Shown here in pieces: positions 25,984 to 33,589 of a DNA stretch of 64,000 nucleotides. The notes under the pieces are model-generated. The model saw only the letters and a list, made by a program, of their open reading frames with translations. It had not been told where the DNA came from and did not search any database. Each line of letters opens with the position of its first letter. Positions within the stretch are counted from its first letter, which is position 1. The stretch comes from Niastella caeni (GTDB lineage Bacteria > Bacteroidota > Bacteroidia > Chitinophagales > Chitinophagaceae). The stretch covers positions 620,001-684,000 of the forward strand of contig NZ_STFF01000002.1 in NCBI RefSeq assembly GCF_004834005.1, given 5' to 3'. Position numbers and translations under genes: made by a program.

Positions 25984-28728
25984 ATGAATACAGCCATTAT
26001 AAAGTATTTTTTTATTGTTATAGGTGTTTTGTTAAGCTACCACAATGGCATAGCGCAAGAGCAATCGTTGAATGGTCATTGGCAGGTAAAACTCGATTCT
26101 TTTGATAAAAAAGAATATACAATAACCCTTCCGGGTACATTAGACGATGCCGGGATCGGGTATGCTAATAAAATTGAACCCACTTTACATATTGCTACGT
26201 TGGCGCACCTGGCCAGGAAAGTACAATATGTTGGAAAAGCTTATTATAGTAAAACATTTAGTGTACCTCCGGGATGGCAATCGAAACAAATAAAATTGAT
26301 ACTGGAAAGGGTATTGTGGAATTCAACTGTTTGGATTGATGATAAGCAAGTGAAAGTAAATGGAGAAAGTCTGGTGGTGCCGCATGAGTTTGATCTTACC
26401 GAATATATTGTCCCTGGCAAGAAGCAAACGATCACTATCTGTATTGACAATTCCAATATTTACCCTGGTATCAATATCTATGCGCATCAATACCCATCAG
26501 TGGAAAGCAGTCCAATGGCGCATGCATATACCAATCACACACAAATAAAATGGAACGGCATATTAGGAAGTGTATCATTGGTGGCAAAACCAAAAAAAGC
26601 TGTCAGCAGCGTTAATGTGTTTCCTGGCCTGCAAAACAAAAAACTGGAAGTTCGTTATCGCTTAAATGATGTAAGCGATAAAAATGTAAAACTGCAATCC
26701 TTTGTGATTGACCCGCAAACGGGTAAGAAATGGTCTTCTTCTTTTTCTAATGGAGGGTATGCACAGGCGGAAATTACCGGTAACATTTCATTTGCAGACA
26801 AAGTAATTACGTGGAGTGAGTTTACACCAAAGTTGTATCATTTGGTAACAACGCTGCAATCTGATAGCGGCACAGATACCATTATCACAAAATTTGGCAT
26901 CAGGGAGTTGAAGACAAAAGAGGGCGATTTGTTTTTAAATGATAACCAAATTTTTGTCAGGGGCAATCTTGAATGCATCATCTTTCCGTTGAAAGGCTAT
27001 CCGCCCATGCAGGTAGATGAATGGCGCACACTTATTAAGAAGGCCAAGGAATATGGCTTGAATTTGTTACGGTTTCATAGCTGGTGCCCGCCAAAAGCGG
27101 CTTTCACGGCAGCGGACGAGTTGGGCTTTTATTTCCAGGTGGAATTGCCGCATTGGAATTTAAAGGCAGGCTATGATACGGCCGCATTTAATTATCTGCA
27201 TAGGGAAGCCGAACGCATCCTGGAAGCATACGGCAATCATCCTTCATTTTTGTTTTTGAGTTTGGGCAATGAGCTGGAGGGCGACTTTAATAAGCTGAAT
27301 GACATGGTGGGGAATTTGAAACAAAAAGATAAACGACATCTTTACAGCACCACCACGTTCACCTTTCAAAAAGAAATAACCGGTAACCCGCAACCGCAGG
27401 ATGATTATTATGTGACCCAGTGGACAAAAAAAGGATGGGTGCGCGGACAGGGTGTATTTAATGATGAAGCGCCCGGTTTTTCAAAAGATTTCAGTCAGGC
27501 TGTTGCTGATCTTAAGGTGCCGCTTATTTCTCATGAAATTGGGCAATATTCAGTTTATCCTGCTATAAAAGAAATTGAAAAGTATAAGGGAAATCTTTTG
27601 CCGCTGAATTTTATAGCCGTTAGAAATGATGTACAAAAAAAGGGGCTTTTGCCAATGGCCTCCTCATTTCTGAATGCATCGGGCAAGTTGGCGACCCTGT
27701 TATACAAGGAAGAAATTGAAAGAGCGCTGAAGACAAAAGGATTTGATGGATTTCATCTTTTACAGTTGCAGGATTTTCCCGGCCAGGGGACCGCGCTGGT
27801 AGGATTACTCAATGCATTCTGGCAAAGCAAAGGGTTGGTGACCGCAAAAGAATTTCGTCAATACAACAGCGAACTAACGCCGCTTATTCGCTATCCAAAG
27901 GCTGTTTATACCAGTAATGAAATATTTACAGCCGGCGTTGAACTGGCCAATTTTTATAAACCCCTTAATGCAGAAGTAGTTTGGGAAATTGTTGACGATA
28001 ATAAAGCGGTATTAGGTACCGGCACCTTTGGAAAAAAAGAGTATGTCATTGGCAATTGTTTGCCGGTAGGAGAATTAAAATTTGATTTGAAGCAGGTATC
28101 ATCGGCAAAGAAGTTGACCATTGAATTATCTGTAAAAGGAACGACTTACCAAAATCAATGGAGCATTTGGGTTTACCCTGGTGCGCTTACAGGGGAGGAG
28201 GGAGATGTGCTAATTACAGGCTCTTTAGAGGAGGCTTTGCCTGCTTTACAAAAAGGACGCAAAGTATTGTTGTGCCCTTCGCCTGATACGTTAAAAGGGA
28301 TTACAGGGAAGTTTGTTCCTGTTTTCTGGAGCCCTGTCCATTTTCCTGATCAACCCGGCACCATGGGCTTGTTAATTAAAGAAAAGCATAAAGCATTAAA
28401 TAATTTCCCAACAGATTACTATAGCAACTGGCAGTGGTGGGATCTGACAATAAAAAGCAAAACGCTTAATGCCGGTACGTTGCCAGATGAAGCAATTATC
28501 GTACGGGTCATTGATAATTTTGTGCGAAATCAAAGCCTTACCAATTTGTTTGAAGCAAAACTGAAAACGGGTCGCCTGGTTTTTTGCAGTATTGATATTA
28601 TCTCGCACCTGGACAAACGGCCACAGGCAAAGCAATTAAGATACAGCTTGTTGAAATATATGAACAGTGCAGCGTTTGCGCCCGGGGTTAATATTTCGGA
28701 AGAACATATAAGAAATTATTTTAAATAA
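25984..28728 (+). CDS. Secreted GH2-family glycoside hydrolase with extended C-terminus
   Basis: 914 residues with a signal peptide (to about residue 25, HNGIAQ). The order is sugar-binding beta-sandwich ('LNGHWQVKLDSF', 'VGKAYYSKTFSVP', 'VWIDDKQVKVNG'), Ig-like domain, TIM barrel with acid/base in 'LGNELEG' (Glu about 430) and nucleophile in 'ISHEIGQYSVYP' (Glu about 518), then a further C-terminal region of about 300 residues. The barrel motifs are those of diverged GH2 members, not classical LacZ, so the substrate (beta-galactoside, glucuronide or other) is open. It is divergent from GH78 and convergent with GH30. Confidence 0.82.
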   Translation: MNTAIIKYFFIVIGVLLSYHNGIAQEQSLNGHWQVKLDSFDKKEYTITLPGTLDDAGIGYANKIEPTLHIATLAHLARKVQYVGKAYYSKTFSVPPGWQSKQIKLILERVLWNSTVWIDDKQVKVNGESLVVPHEFDLTEYIVPGKKQTITICIDNSNIYPGINIYAHQYPSVESSPMAHAYTNHTQIKWNGILGSVSLVAKPKKAVSSVNVFPGLQNKKLEVRYRLNDVSDKNVKLQSFVIDPQTGKKWSSSFSNGGYAQAEITGNISFADKVITWSEFTPKLYHLVTTLQSDSGTDTIITKFGIRELKTKEGDLFLNDNQIFVRGNLECIIFPLKGYPPMQVDEWRTLIKKAKEYGLNLLRFHSWCPPKAAFTAADELGFYFQVELPHWNLKAGYDTAAFNYLHREAERILEAYGNHPSFLFLSLGNELEGDFNKLNDMVGNLKQKDKRHLYSTTTFTFQKEITGNPQPQDDYYVTQWTKKGWVRGQGVFNDEAPGFSKDFSQAVADLKVPLISHEIGQYSVYPAIKEIEKYKGNLLPLNFIAVRNDVQKKGLLPMASSFLNASGKLATLLYKEEIERALKTKGFDGFHLLQLQDFPGQGTALVGLLNAFWQSKGLVTAKEFRQYNSELTPLIRYPKAVYTSNEIFTAGVELANFYKPLNAEVVWEIVDDNKAVLGTGTFGKKEYVIGNCLPVGELKFDLKQVSSAKKLTIELSVKGTTYQNQWSIWVYPGALTGEEGDVLITGSLEEALPALQKGRKVLLCPSPDTLKGITGKFVPVFWSPVHFPDQPGTMGLLIKEKHKALNNFPTDYYSNWQWWDLTIKSKTLNAGTLPDEAIIVRVIDNFVRNQSLTNLFEAKLKTGRLVFCSIDIISHLDKRPQAKQLRYSLLKYMNSAAFAPGVNISEEHIRNYFK

Positions 28729-28781
28729 CAATTGTTAAGGGAGATAAAGGGTAAAAGTTATTAAAGCAATGTTTGCATTAT

Positions 28782-28816
28782 AAGCCCATCTGGCAATTAC
28801 CGGACGGGCTTTTTTA
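28782..28816. terminator. Terminator between the GH2 and GH30 genes
   Basis: AAGCCCATCTGG pairs with CCGGACGGGCTT (one mismatch, one wobble) around CAATTA and is followed by a T-run. It lies between two convergent genes. Confidence 0.75.
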
Positions 28817-28835
28817 TTTTGCACGGGTGATTAAA

Positions 28836-30521
28836 TTACTGGTAGTTGCCTACCAGTGTAACGATTGACTTTCCTTCTACAGGGATCTTCGTTATATCAG
28901 AAACGGATGAAACGCTTAGATCTTTCGAATAAGAAGTAGTATATGACTTTACTGACCCTGAAACAAAGTTCACACCTGTGAGATTAATGTTTTGAGCTGC
29001 CGTAGTCATATTGATGATAACAATAACAACCTGTTTATTGACCTCATCTTTGTATGTTGAGATCATTAAATTTTTTGCTGCGTCTTCGGCGTTTGAGTAA
29101 CTGTCGAGTGCAGCACTAACCCGCTTCATCCCTGGTCTTACAAATCGTGAATAATTTCCAACTGCCCAAAGCATTTTAGACTTGTAAATAAGGCCATCTG
29201 ATTTTGTGGCTTCCAATTCGCCCATATTACCCGATAGATCGGCTACATAAATCAATCCATCCTTATAATCAGCCGGGCTCACCGCTAACCACCAGCACCA
29301 TGATGCTGCATTGGCCAATGCCAGATCGGTATGCATAACTCTTGCTATATACAACGCTGATTCAATGCCCAGGTCTCTTCCATTTCCAGCCGTATTGTCT
29401 TCATTGCCAAGAATGCAATATTCCGACTGCCAAAAGTTAAGTGTGGGATTAACAGCGTTGATCTTATTCTGGAGTGCAACCCGGTTGGAAACAAGACCTG
29501 AAACATTCGGTTGCGCAAAATAACTGTGCCCTAAAACGGCTTTCTCCATGGAAGGCAAATTGCCAATATAGCCACTGCTGGCCGGGTTCCAGGAATAATT
29601 GACAACATCACTTCTTAAAGGGTTATCGCTCACCGTCTGGTACATATAGTTCAAAGAAGCTACTTCACTTGCCGTGATCTTAACTGACAATGCCTTATTG
29701 GTTATTTTTTGATCGATTGCTTTTATAAAATTAGAGACTTCTTCATTAGTGGCAGCAGTTCCTTCCTGCGATGCCTTGCCCGATGAATTGGCAGTCCAGT
29801 CCCATTGGGGTTCGTTCACAGGACTTAAATATTTTATGGGAAGACTATCCTGGTTATACCGTTTCACTACTTCGGTAAGAAAATCGGCAAATGCGTCGGT
29901 TTTACCTGTTGCCAGGTTCAATTTACCTTTTTCTGCTCCATCGGGCCCGAAAGCATAACCATTTTTAGTCATCGACACCGGGGCGCTGATGGAGAACAGC
30001 AACAAATTTTCTACACCTCTGTCTTTTGCGGCTTTTAAAAACCAACGATTGCCCGATTGTTTTGTCCAGTCGTAGGTGCCGTTACTATTCAAATAACATT
30101 CTTCCCTTCGCCAGTCGGAACTGATGTTACTTGCGGCTCCTTGTTCAAAACTTCCAGCACCGATATTGCTTCGCCACATCGAAAGCCCGATGCCTTTGGG
30201 ATTACCATTAGCATCAAAGCTTTTTCCAAACAGCAGGTCGGCAATTTCATTTCGTTTTGCTTCAGGCCAGTTTTTACCAACGAATTTGATCGTCCAGCAA
30301 TCAGAGGCGCCAAAACTGTGAATGGTTTGGAATGTCTGATTCAAATTAATACTGGCTTTAATAACTTTCGATGCGGCGCAGGTGTCGATACCATTAACTA
30401 TACAAGGGTTTGATGGTTGTAGCGGTGCAGCCGGAGCTCCCCCTTTACTACATGAAACCATAAGGAATATAACCAAACCAACTATCATTTTATTTGCGGG
30501 TTTAAATATGCTGATTGCCAT
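28836..30521 (-). CDS. GH30-family glycoside hydrolase lipoprotein
   Basis: 561 residues from the ATG at 30521 (the codon before it is TTG). The signal ends FLMVSC, a lipobox. The barrel shows 'IHSFGASDCWTIKFVG', 'GIGLSMWRSNIGAGSFEQG', the acid/base motif 'LSPVNEPQWDW' (Glu about 237) and nucleophile 'FWQSEYCIL' (Glu about 367), followed by the C-terminal beta domain typical of GH30. The architecture is closest to the endo-beta-1,6-galactanase/glucanase type subfamilies, but this is an impression without alignment. It would act at the outer membrane on long chains, with GH2 and GH78 trimming ends. Confidence 0.85.
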   Translation of the reverse strand: MAISIFKPANKMIVGLVIFLMVSCSKGGAPAAPLQPSNPCIVNGIDTCAASKVIKASINLNQTFQTIHSFGASDCWTIKFVGKNWPEAKRNEIADLLFGKSFDANGNPKGIGLSMWRSNIGAGSFEQGAASNISSDWRREECYLNSNGTYDWTKQSGNRWFLKAAKDRGVENLLLFSISAPVSMTKNGYAFGPDGAEKGKLNLATGKTDAFADFLTEVVKRYNQDSLPIKYLSPVNEPQWDWTANSSGKASQEGTAATNEEVSNFIKAIDQKITNKALSVKITASEVASLNYMYQTVSDNPLRSDVVNYSWNPASSGYIGNLPSMEKAVLGHSYFAQPNVSGLVSNRVALQNKINAVNPTLNFWQSEYCILGNEDNTAGNGRDLGIESALYIARVMHTDLALANAASWCWWLAVSPADYKDGLIYVADLSGNMGELEATKSDGLIYKSKMLWAVGNYSRFVRPGMKRVSAALDSYSNAEDAAKNLMISTYKDEVNKQVVIVIINMTTAAQNINLTGVNFVSGSVKSYTTSYSKDLSVSSVSDITKIPVEGKSIVTLVGNYQ

Positions 30522-30553
30522 CAAATTACTATTAAATTATTAATTGGTCAAAG

Positions 30554-30772
30554 GTGAATGGTGAATCGGCAATCATCCGGTTAAATGACCCGGAATACTT
30601 CAAAGTGCTGCAGGTGTTGAACCGTACAATAACGCTGTTGGCTGATCTCAACACTTCTACAAACGTTACCCAAATAAGGCAGCGGTTGAGTGAAATAATC
30701 AACCGGCAAATAGATGAAAACACCACTATCTTTGCTGGCGTTCCTGCAAAAATTATTAAGACGATCAACTAA
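30554..30772 (+). pseudogene. Remnant of a hexapeptide-repeat sugar O-acetyltransferase with internal deletion
   Basis: The frame gives 72 residues. The first about 58 ('NDPEYFKVLQVLNRTITLLA', 'IRQRLSEIINRQIDENTTIF') match the N-terminal region of maltose/galactoside acetyltransferases; the last 12 ('AGVPAKIIKTIN') match the extreme C-terminus of the same family. The left-handed beta-helix between them, which carries the catalytic His, is missing without breaking the frame. No ATG is available; the first start-like codon is GTG at 30554. The parent enzyme is about 180-200 residues. It is probably inactive. It sits between the GH30 gene and an SDR gene on the same strand as the SDR. Confidence 0.7.
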
Positions 30773-30824
30773 ACAGTACAATAAACTAAATCCTCGAAAA
30801 ACTGATAGATAAACAAAATAAAGC

Positions 30825-31586
30825 ATGGCAAGAATATTTATCACCGGCTCGGCAGATGGACTGGGGCAGTTGGCGGCAAAAGCCTTAATCAACCTGGGCC
30901 ATCAGGTGGTGCTTCATGCACGCCATGCAGAGCGGGCAAAACAGGCGTTAGTGAAAGTGCATCGTGCACAAGATGTATTGACAGCAGATCTTTCCAGCAT
31001 TGATGAAACCAAAGCATTGGCTGAAAAGGCCAATGCGACTGGCGCTTTTGATGCAGTGATACACAATGCCGGTGTTTACCAGGTGCCCAGGAATAATATG
31101 ACTGCAGACGGTTTGCCGCTATTGTTTGCCGTGAACAGTCTGGCCCCCTATATCCTGACCAGTTTAATGTATAAACCGAAACGGATCATCTACCTGAGTT
31201 CCGGCATGCATCGTCAGGGCAATCCGAACTTAAATAATATTGCAGTAGGTACACAAAATATCACGTATTCAGATACCAAGCTGCATGATGTAATTCTTTC
31301 AATGGCTGTAGCGCGCAAATGGGAGCAGGTATATGCCAATGCAGTTAATCCGGGTTGGGTGCCAACAAAAATGGGTGGCGCCGGTGCGCCCGACAATCTT
31401 GAAAAAGGTTTCGAAACGCAGGTATGGCTTGCCGTGAGCAATGACCGGGAAGCTACCGTTAGCGGTCATTATTTCCATCATAAGAAACAGGTGCCTTATC
31501 TGCCGGCTGCTAATGATGCCGTTGTACAGGAAAGGTTCCTTGCCTTGTGTGAAAAGATCACTGGAATTTCTTTTGTAGAAAGATAA
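30825..31586 (+). CDS. Short-chain dehydrogenase/reductase family oxidoreductase
   Basis: 253 residues, classical SDR length. The N-terminal Rossmann motif is 'FITGSADGLGQLAA', followed by 'LHARHAERA' (a basic patch suggesting NADPH), 'VIHNAGVYQ', Ser in 'IYLSSGMHRQG' and the catalytic 'YSDTKLHD' (Tyr about 148, Lys about 152), then 'NAVNPGWVPTKMGG'. It is a cytosolic NAD(P)H-dependent oxidoreductase of unknown substrate. It follows the acetyltransferase remnant by 52 bases and appears monocistronic, with a weak hairpin downstream. Confidence 0.85.
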   Translation: MARIFITGSADGLGQLAAKALINLGHQVVLHARHAERAKQALVKVHRAQDVLTADLSSIDETKALAEKANATGAFDAVIHNAGVYQVPRNNMTADGLPLLFAVNSLAPYILTSLMYKPKRIIYLSSGMHRQGNPNLNNIAVGTQNITYSDTKLHDVILSMAVARKWEQVYANAVNPGWVPTKMGGAGAPDNLEKGFETQVWLAVSNDREATVSGHYFHHKKQVPYLPAANDAVVQERFLALCEKITGISFVER

Positions 31587-31646
31587 GATTGGATTTTTTT
31601 AGAAGATTGCCCCTTGTAGTAACGAGTTCCTGTTCACAACAAAATA

Positions 31647-31678
31647 CCCAGCGTGTTTATTCCATCCTGGGCGTTTTT
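31647..31678 (+). terminator. Weak intrinsic terminator after the SDR gene
   Basis: CCCAG (31647-31651) pairs with CTGGG (31667-31671) and is followed by CGTTTTTG. The stem is short. The rest of 31587-31821 shows no convincing gene. Confidence 0.35.
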
Positions 31679-31821
31679 GTGGCAAGCACGCCATGTAGCC
31701 CTGGCACAAAGCCATTGCCGGGTATGGCTGTAAGCACTGATTGTGAACTCATGAAATGGAAGTTGACGTTTTATAAATCACTCCTTTGTAATATTTTACC
31801 TCCCCATCTGAAACATTTTTT

Positions 31822-31947
31822 TTAGCAACGGCGGATTTGTTCCTCTATCTGACGATGGAATTTTTGTAACAGGGGATTATATGCCATCATACAGAGGCTG
31901 AAGATGGCTGAAGCTGCGATTACAGCGGCCGTACAACATATTACCAC
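31822..31947 (-). CDS. Candidate 41-residue membrane microprotein
   Basis: A GTG-started frame of 41 codons that overlaps the stop of the upstream 72-residue gene by 7 bases. The product has one hydrophobic helix (residues about 1-22, VVICCTAAVIAASAIFSLCM) followed by an amphipathic charged tail (PLLQKFHRQIEEQIRRC). This topology is unlikely for random sequence, and the overlap suggests translational coupling with the 32164/31941 genes. No family is recognised. Because it is short and lacks ATG, it remains a candidate. Confidence 0.4.
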   Translation of the reverse strand: MVICCTAAVIAASAIFSLCMMAYNPLLQKFHRQIEEQIRRC

Positions 31948-32159
31948 TTAATCTCCCATTGTGATTGGTCATTCACAAAATATTGCAAACCATTGCTCAT
32001 GTGGTGCAACGTTTTTCCTTCAGGGCTAACCTGGGTTTTAACCTCATAAACCCGGACGCCATTATTTTCTCTAGTGAGGTAATTGACCAGGGCAGTAGTT
32101 GTGGGCGGAATTTCATGCAACCACTGCTCATCATTTTCCTTTACAAATGCCTGGCTCAT
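31941..32159 (-). CDS. Small conserved-type hypothetical protein
   Basis: 72 residues, ATG start at 32159, soluble and charged ('SQAFVKENDEQWLHEIPP', 'NYLTRENNGVRVYEVK'). I do not recognise a characterised family, though short cytosolic proteins beginning in this way are familiar from Bacteroidota. It begins 4 bases after the stop of the upstream hypothetical gene and its stop overlaps a possible membrane microprotein, so three small genes would form one transcript. No function can be proposed. Confidence 0.6.
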   Translation of the reverse strand: MSQAFVKENDEQWLHEIPPTTTALVNYLTRENNGVRVYEVKTQVSPEGKTLHHMSNGLQYFVNDQSQWEIKW

Positions 32160-32163
32160 ATTT

Positions 32164-32523
32164 TTACTTTTTTAATTTTTGTTGAACGGTTTGTTTTCTT
32201 TTCGTCCAATGGGCAAGCGGTTCGGGAAGATATTTCGGATTTCCCTTTTTATCCACCAACCCCGATAATTTACTGAATTTTTCACTAAGTCTTTTAATAG
32301 ATGCGCGGGATTTTGCAGCCTCAATTTGTTGACCTGCCTGTTTTTCGAGTTGGTCGCTAAAGATCTTTATTGCCTGGTTAATGATCTGCAATTCCTTTTT
32401 ATACTCTTTTTGTTTTCGATAATAGATCATTAACCGGTCATATGGAAATGGGTCGAGCGTTCCCTTTTTCATTTGCTGCTCGTAAAGGGCTATATTTTCA
32501 GGCTGTTGTGCCATCGGATTCAT
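32164..32523 (-). CDS. Hypothetical helical protein, possibly TPR-like
   Basis: 119 residues from the ATG at 32523 (MNPMAQQ); a frame from TTG at 32598 would run through the GH74 remnant on the other strand and is rejected. The sequence is almost wholly helical, with 'GTLDPFPYDRLMIYYRKQKE' and 'ELQIINQAIKIF' resembling one TPR-like helical pair, then a Lys-rich tail. It is cytosolic. It is the first gene of a minus-strand group of small genes. Function unknown. Confidence 0.6.
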   Translation of the reverse strand: MNPMAQQPENIALYEQQMKKGTLDPFPYDRLMIYYRKQKEYKKELQIINQAIKIFSDQLEKQAGQQIEAAKSRASIKRLSEKFSKLSGLVDKKGNPKYLPEPLAHWTKRKQTVQQKLKK

Positions 32524-32569
32524 AATTGCAAAAATTGCACCCGTATAGTGGGTGTTTTTAGCCGGTTGA

Positions 32570-32701
32570 TTAACCATCACCAGTAAAATTGATCCCAATC
32601 TTATTTACGCACGTACTGATGTTAGCGGCGCCTATCGTTGGGGTAATGCAAACAATATGATGCGGGAAATAAATCCGCCGTGCTACGGTTTGAAACCCTG
32701 A
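32570..32701 (+). pseudogene. Fragment of a GH74-like (xyloglucanase-type) enzyme gene
   Basis: A short open stretch reads 'DPNLIYARTDVSGAYRW', the hallmark of the first propeller repeat of GH74-family proteins (usual form NLIYARTDVGGAYRW). It is bounded by TGA at 32567-32569 and 32699-32701, and the match ends after about 30 residues. No start codon or further GH74 sequence is seen in the flanks. It is best read as a leftover of a deleted GH74 gene. Confidence 0.6.
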
Positions 32702-32713
32702 CCACCTGGTTTC

Positions 32714-33340
32714 TCAGGATTTTATATCATACAGCACACCGCTGAATGCAATCATTATTAAAAAGGTAATGATGAAGCCGGCTATACAAATATTGATCGC
32801 TTCCCGCCTGTATTTACTGCGGAAAATTTCTTCATACATCGGGTAGGGGAACACTTTCAATTGTTCAACCCGCTTTGCATAATGCGCACTGGCTATATGT
32901 ACAAAAGTGCTGATGATCGAAAGGGTATAATAAGGAATGAAAAATAGTTTTTCAGGGAAACGGTTGACTACGCCGGCGGCAAAATAAAAGTCGGTTTCCA
33001 TGTTCCAGTGATAACGGGCCGTTAACACAGCCCACACATGAATGATCATAAAAAAGGAAAGGTACAGGCCGCTCATCACCTGTAGTTTTATATAGAACGG
33101 CTGATGTGAAAATCCTTTTCTAAACACCAGCGTTACACCGCTTATGATCTGGAACATCACGCACGTCAATAATACAATTTCAACGGGTGGGAACAGGTAA
33201 ATGTGCCGCAAAAAATTCATAACGGTTATGTGCAGGGATGGCCCGCCCAATGCAAACAGGTGATTGGTAATATGCAGCAGCATAAAGGCCGCAATGACCA
33301 ACCCCGACAACCGATGGTATTTTTTAAGCGTAGCACCCAT
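32714..33340 (-). CDS. Five-helix membrane protein resembling a cytochrome b subunit
   Basis: 208 residues with about five transmembrane helices (roughly 10-30, 52-70, 90-110, 130-152, 183-203). Histidines fall in or near helices: 'HRLSGLVIAAFMLLHITNH', 'FFMIIHVWAV', 'STFVHIASAHYAKR'. The topology and His placement recall the heme-b membrane anchors of succinate dehydrogenase/fumarate reductase, but no SdhA/B genes are nearby. It could also be a stand-alone membrane cytochrome or DUF-type protein. Monocistronic on the minus strand. Confidence 0.6.
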   Translation of the reverse strand: MGATLKKYHRLSGLVIAAFMLLHITNHLFALGGPSLHITVMNFLRHIYLFPPVEIVLLTCVMFQIISGVTLVFRKGFSHQPFYIKLQVMSGLYLSFFMIIHVWAVLTARYHWNMETDFYFAAGVVNRFPEKLFFIPYYTLSIISTFVHIASAHYAKRVEQLKVFPYPMYEEIFRSKYRREAINICIAGFIITFLIMIAFSGVLYDIKS

Positions 33341-33589
33341 TAGCCATCATTTCCTTATTTTATGACGGATTAAAAACGAGCCCTAAGATAAAACCACCCC
33401 CTTCAATTTTCACAATTCTTCCAGGTGTACGTTGGCGCTGTTGCCATAAACAGCCATGCGTATCGTTGCTGCAGGAAATTGTAAAGAACGGGTTAGTAAA
33501 TACATATAATTTTTGTGTTCAATGACCGCTTAATGAAAGGAACCCGGATAGACATCCCGGTTCTTGGGTTTATCTGCTGTGCACGCAGA
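33341..33589. other. Intergenic region with two hairpins after the SGBP gene
   Basis: ATCTGC (33572-33577)/GCAGAT (33585-33590) begins at the SGBP stop, and AACCCGGAT (33541-33549)/ATCCCGGTT (33554-33562) pairs with one mismatch. Both lie just downstream of the minus-strand SGBP gene and may end the locus transcript, though T-runs are weak. A 31-codon ATG frame (33410-33505, minus) was seen but has no other support. Confidence 0.4.

Noticed and set aside
31589..31825. 78-codon frame after the SDR gene
   Set aside because: It crosses the weak terminator hairpin, has no start context and no recognisable composition.
33410..33505. 31-codon ATG-started frame on the minus strand upstream of the cytochrome b-like gene
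   Set aside because: Sequence looks mildly protein-like, but it is too short and there is no spacing, family or repeat evidence; it may be a gene-end fragment.
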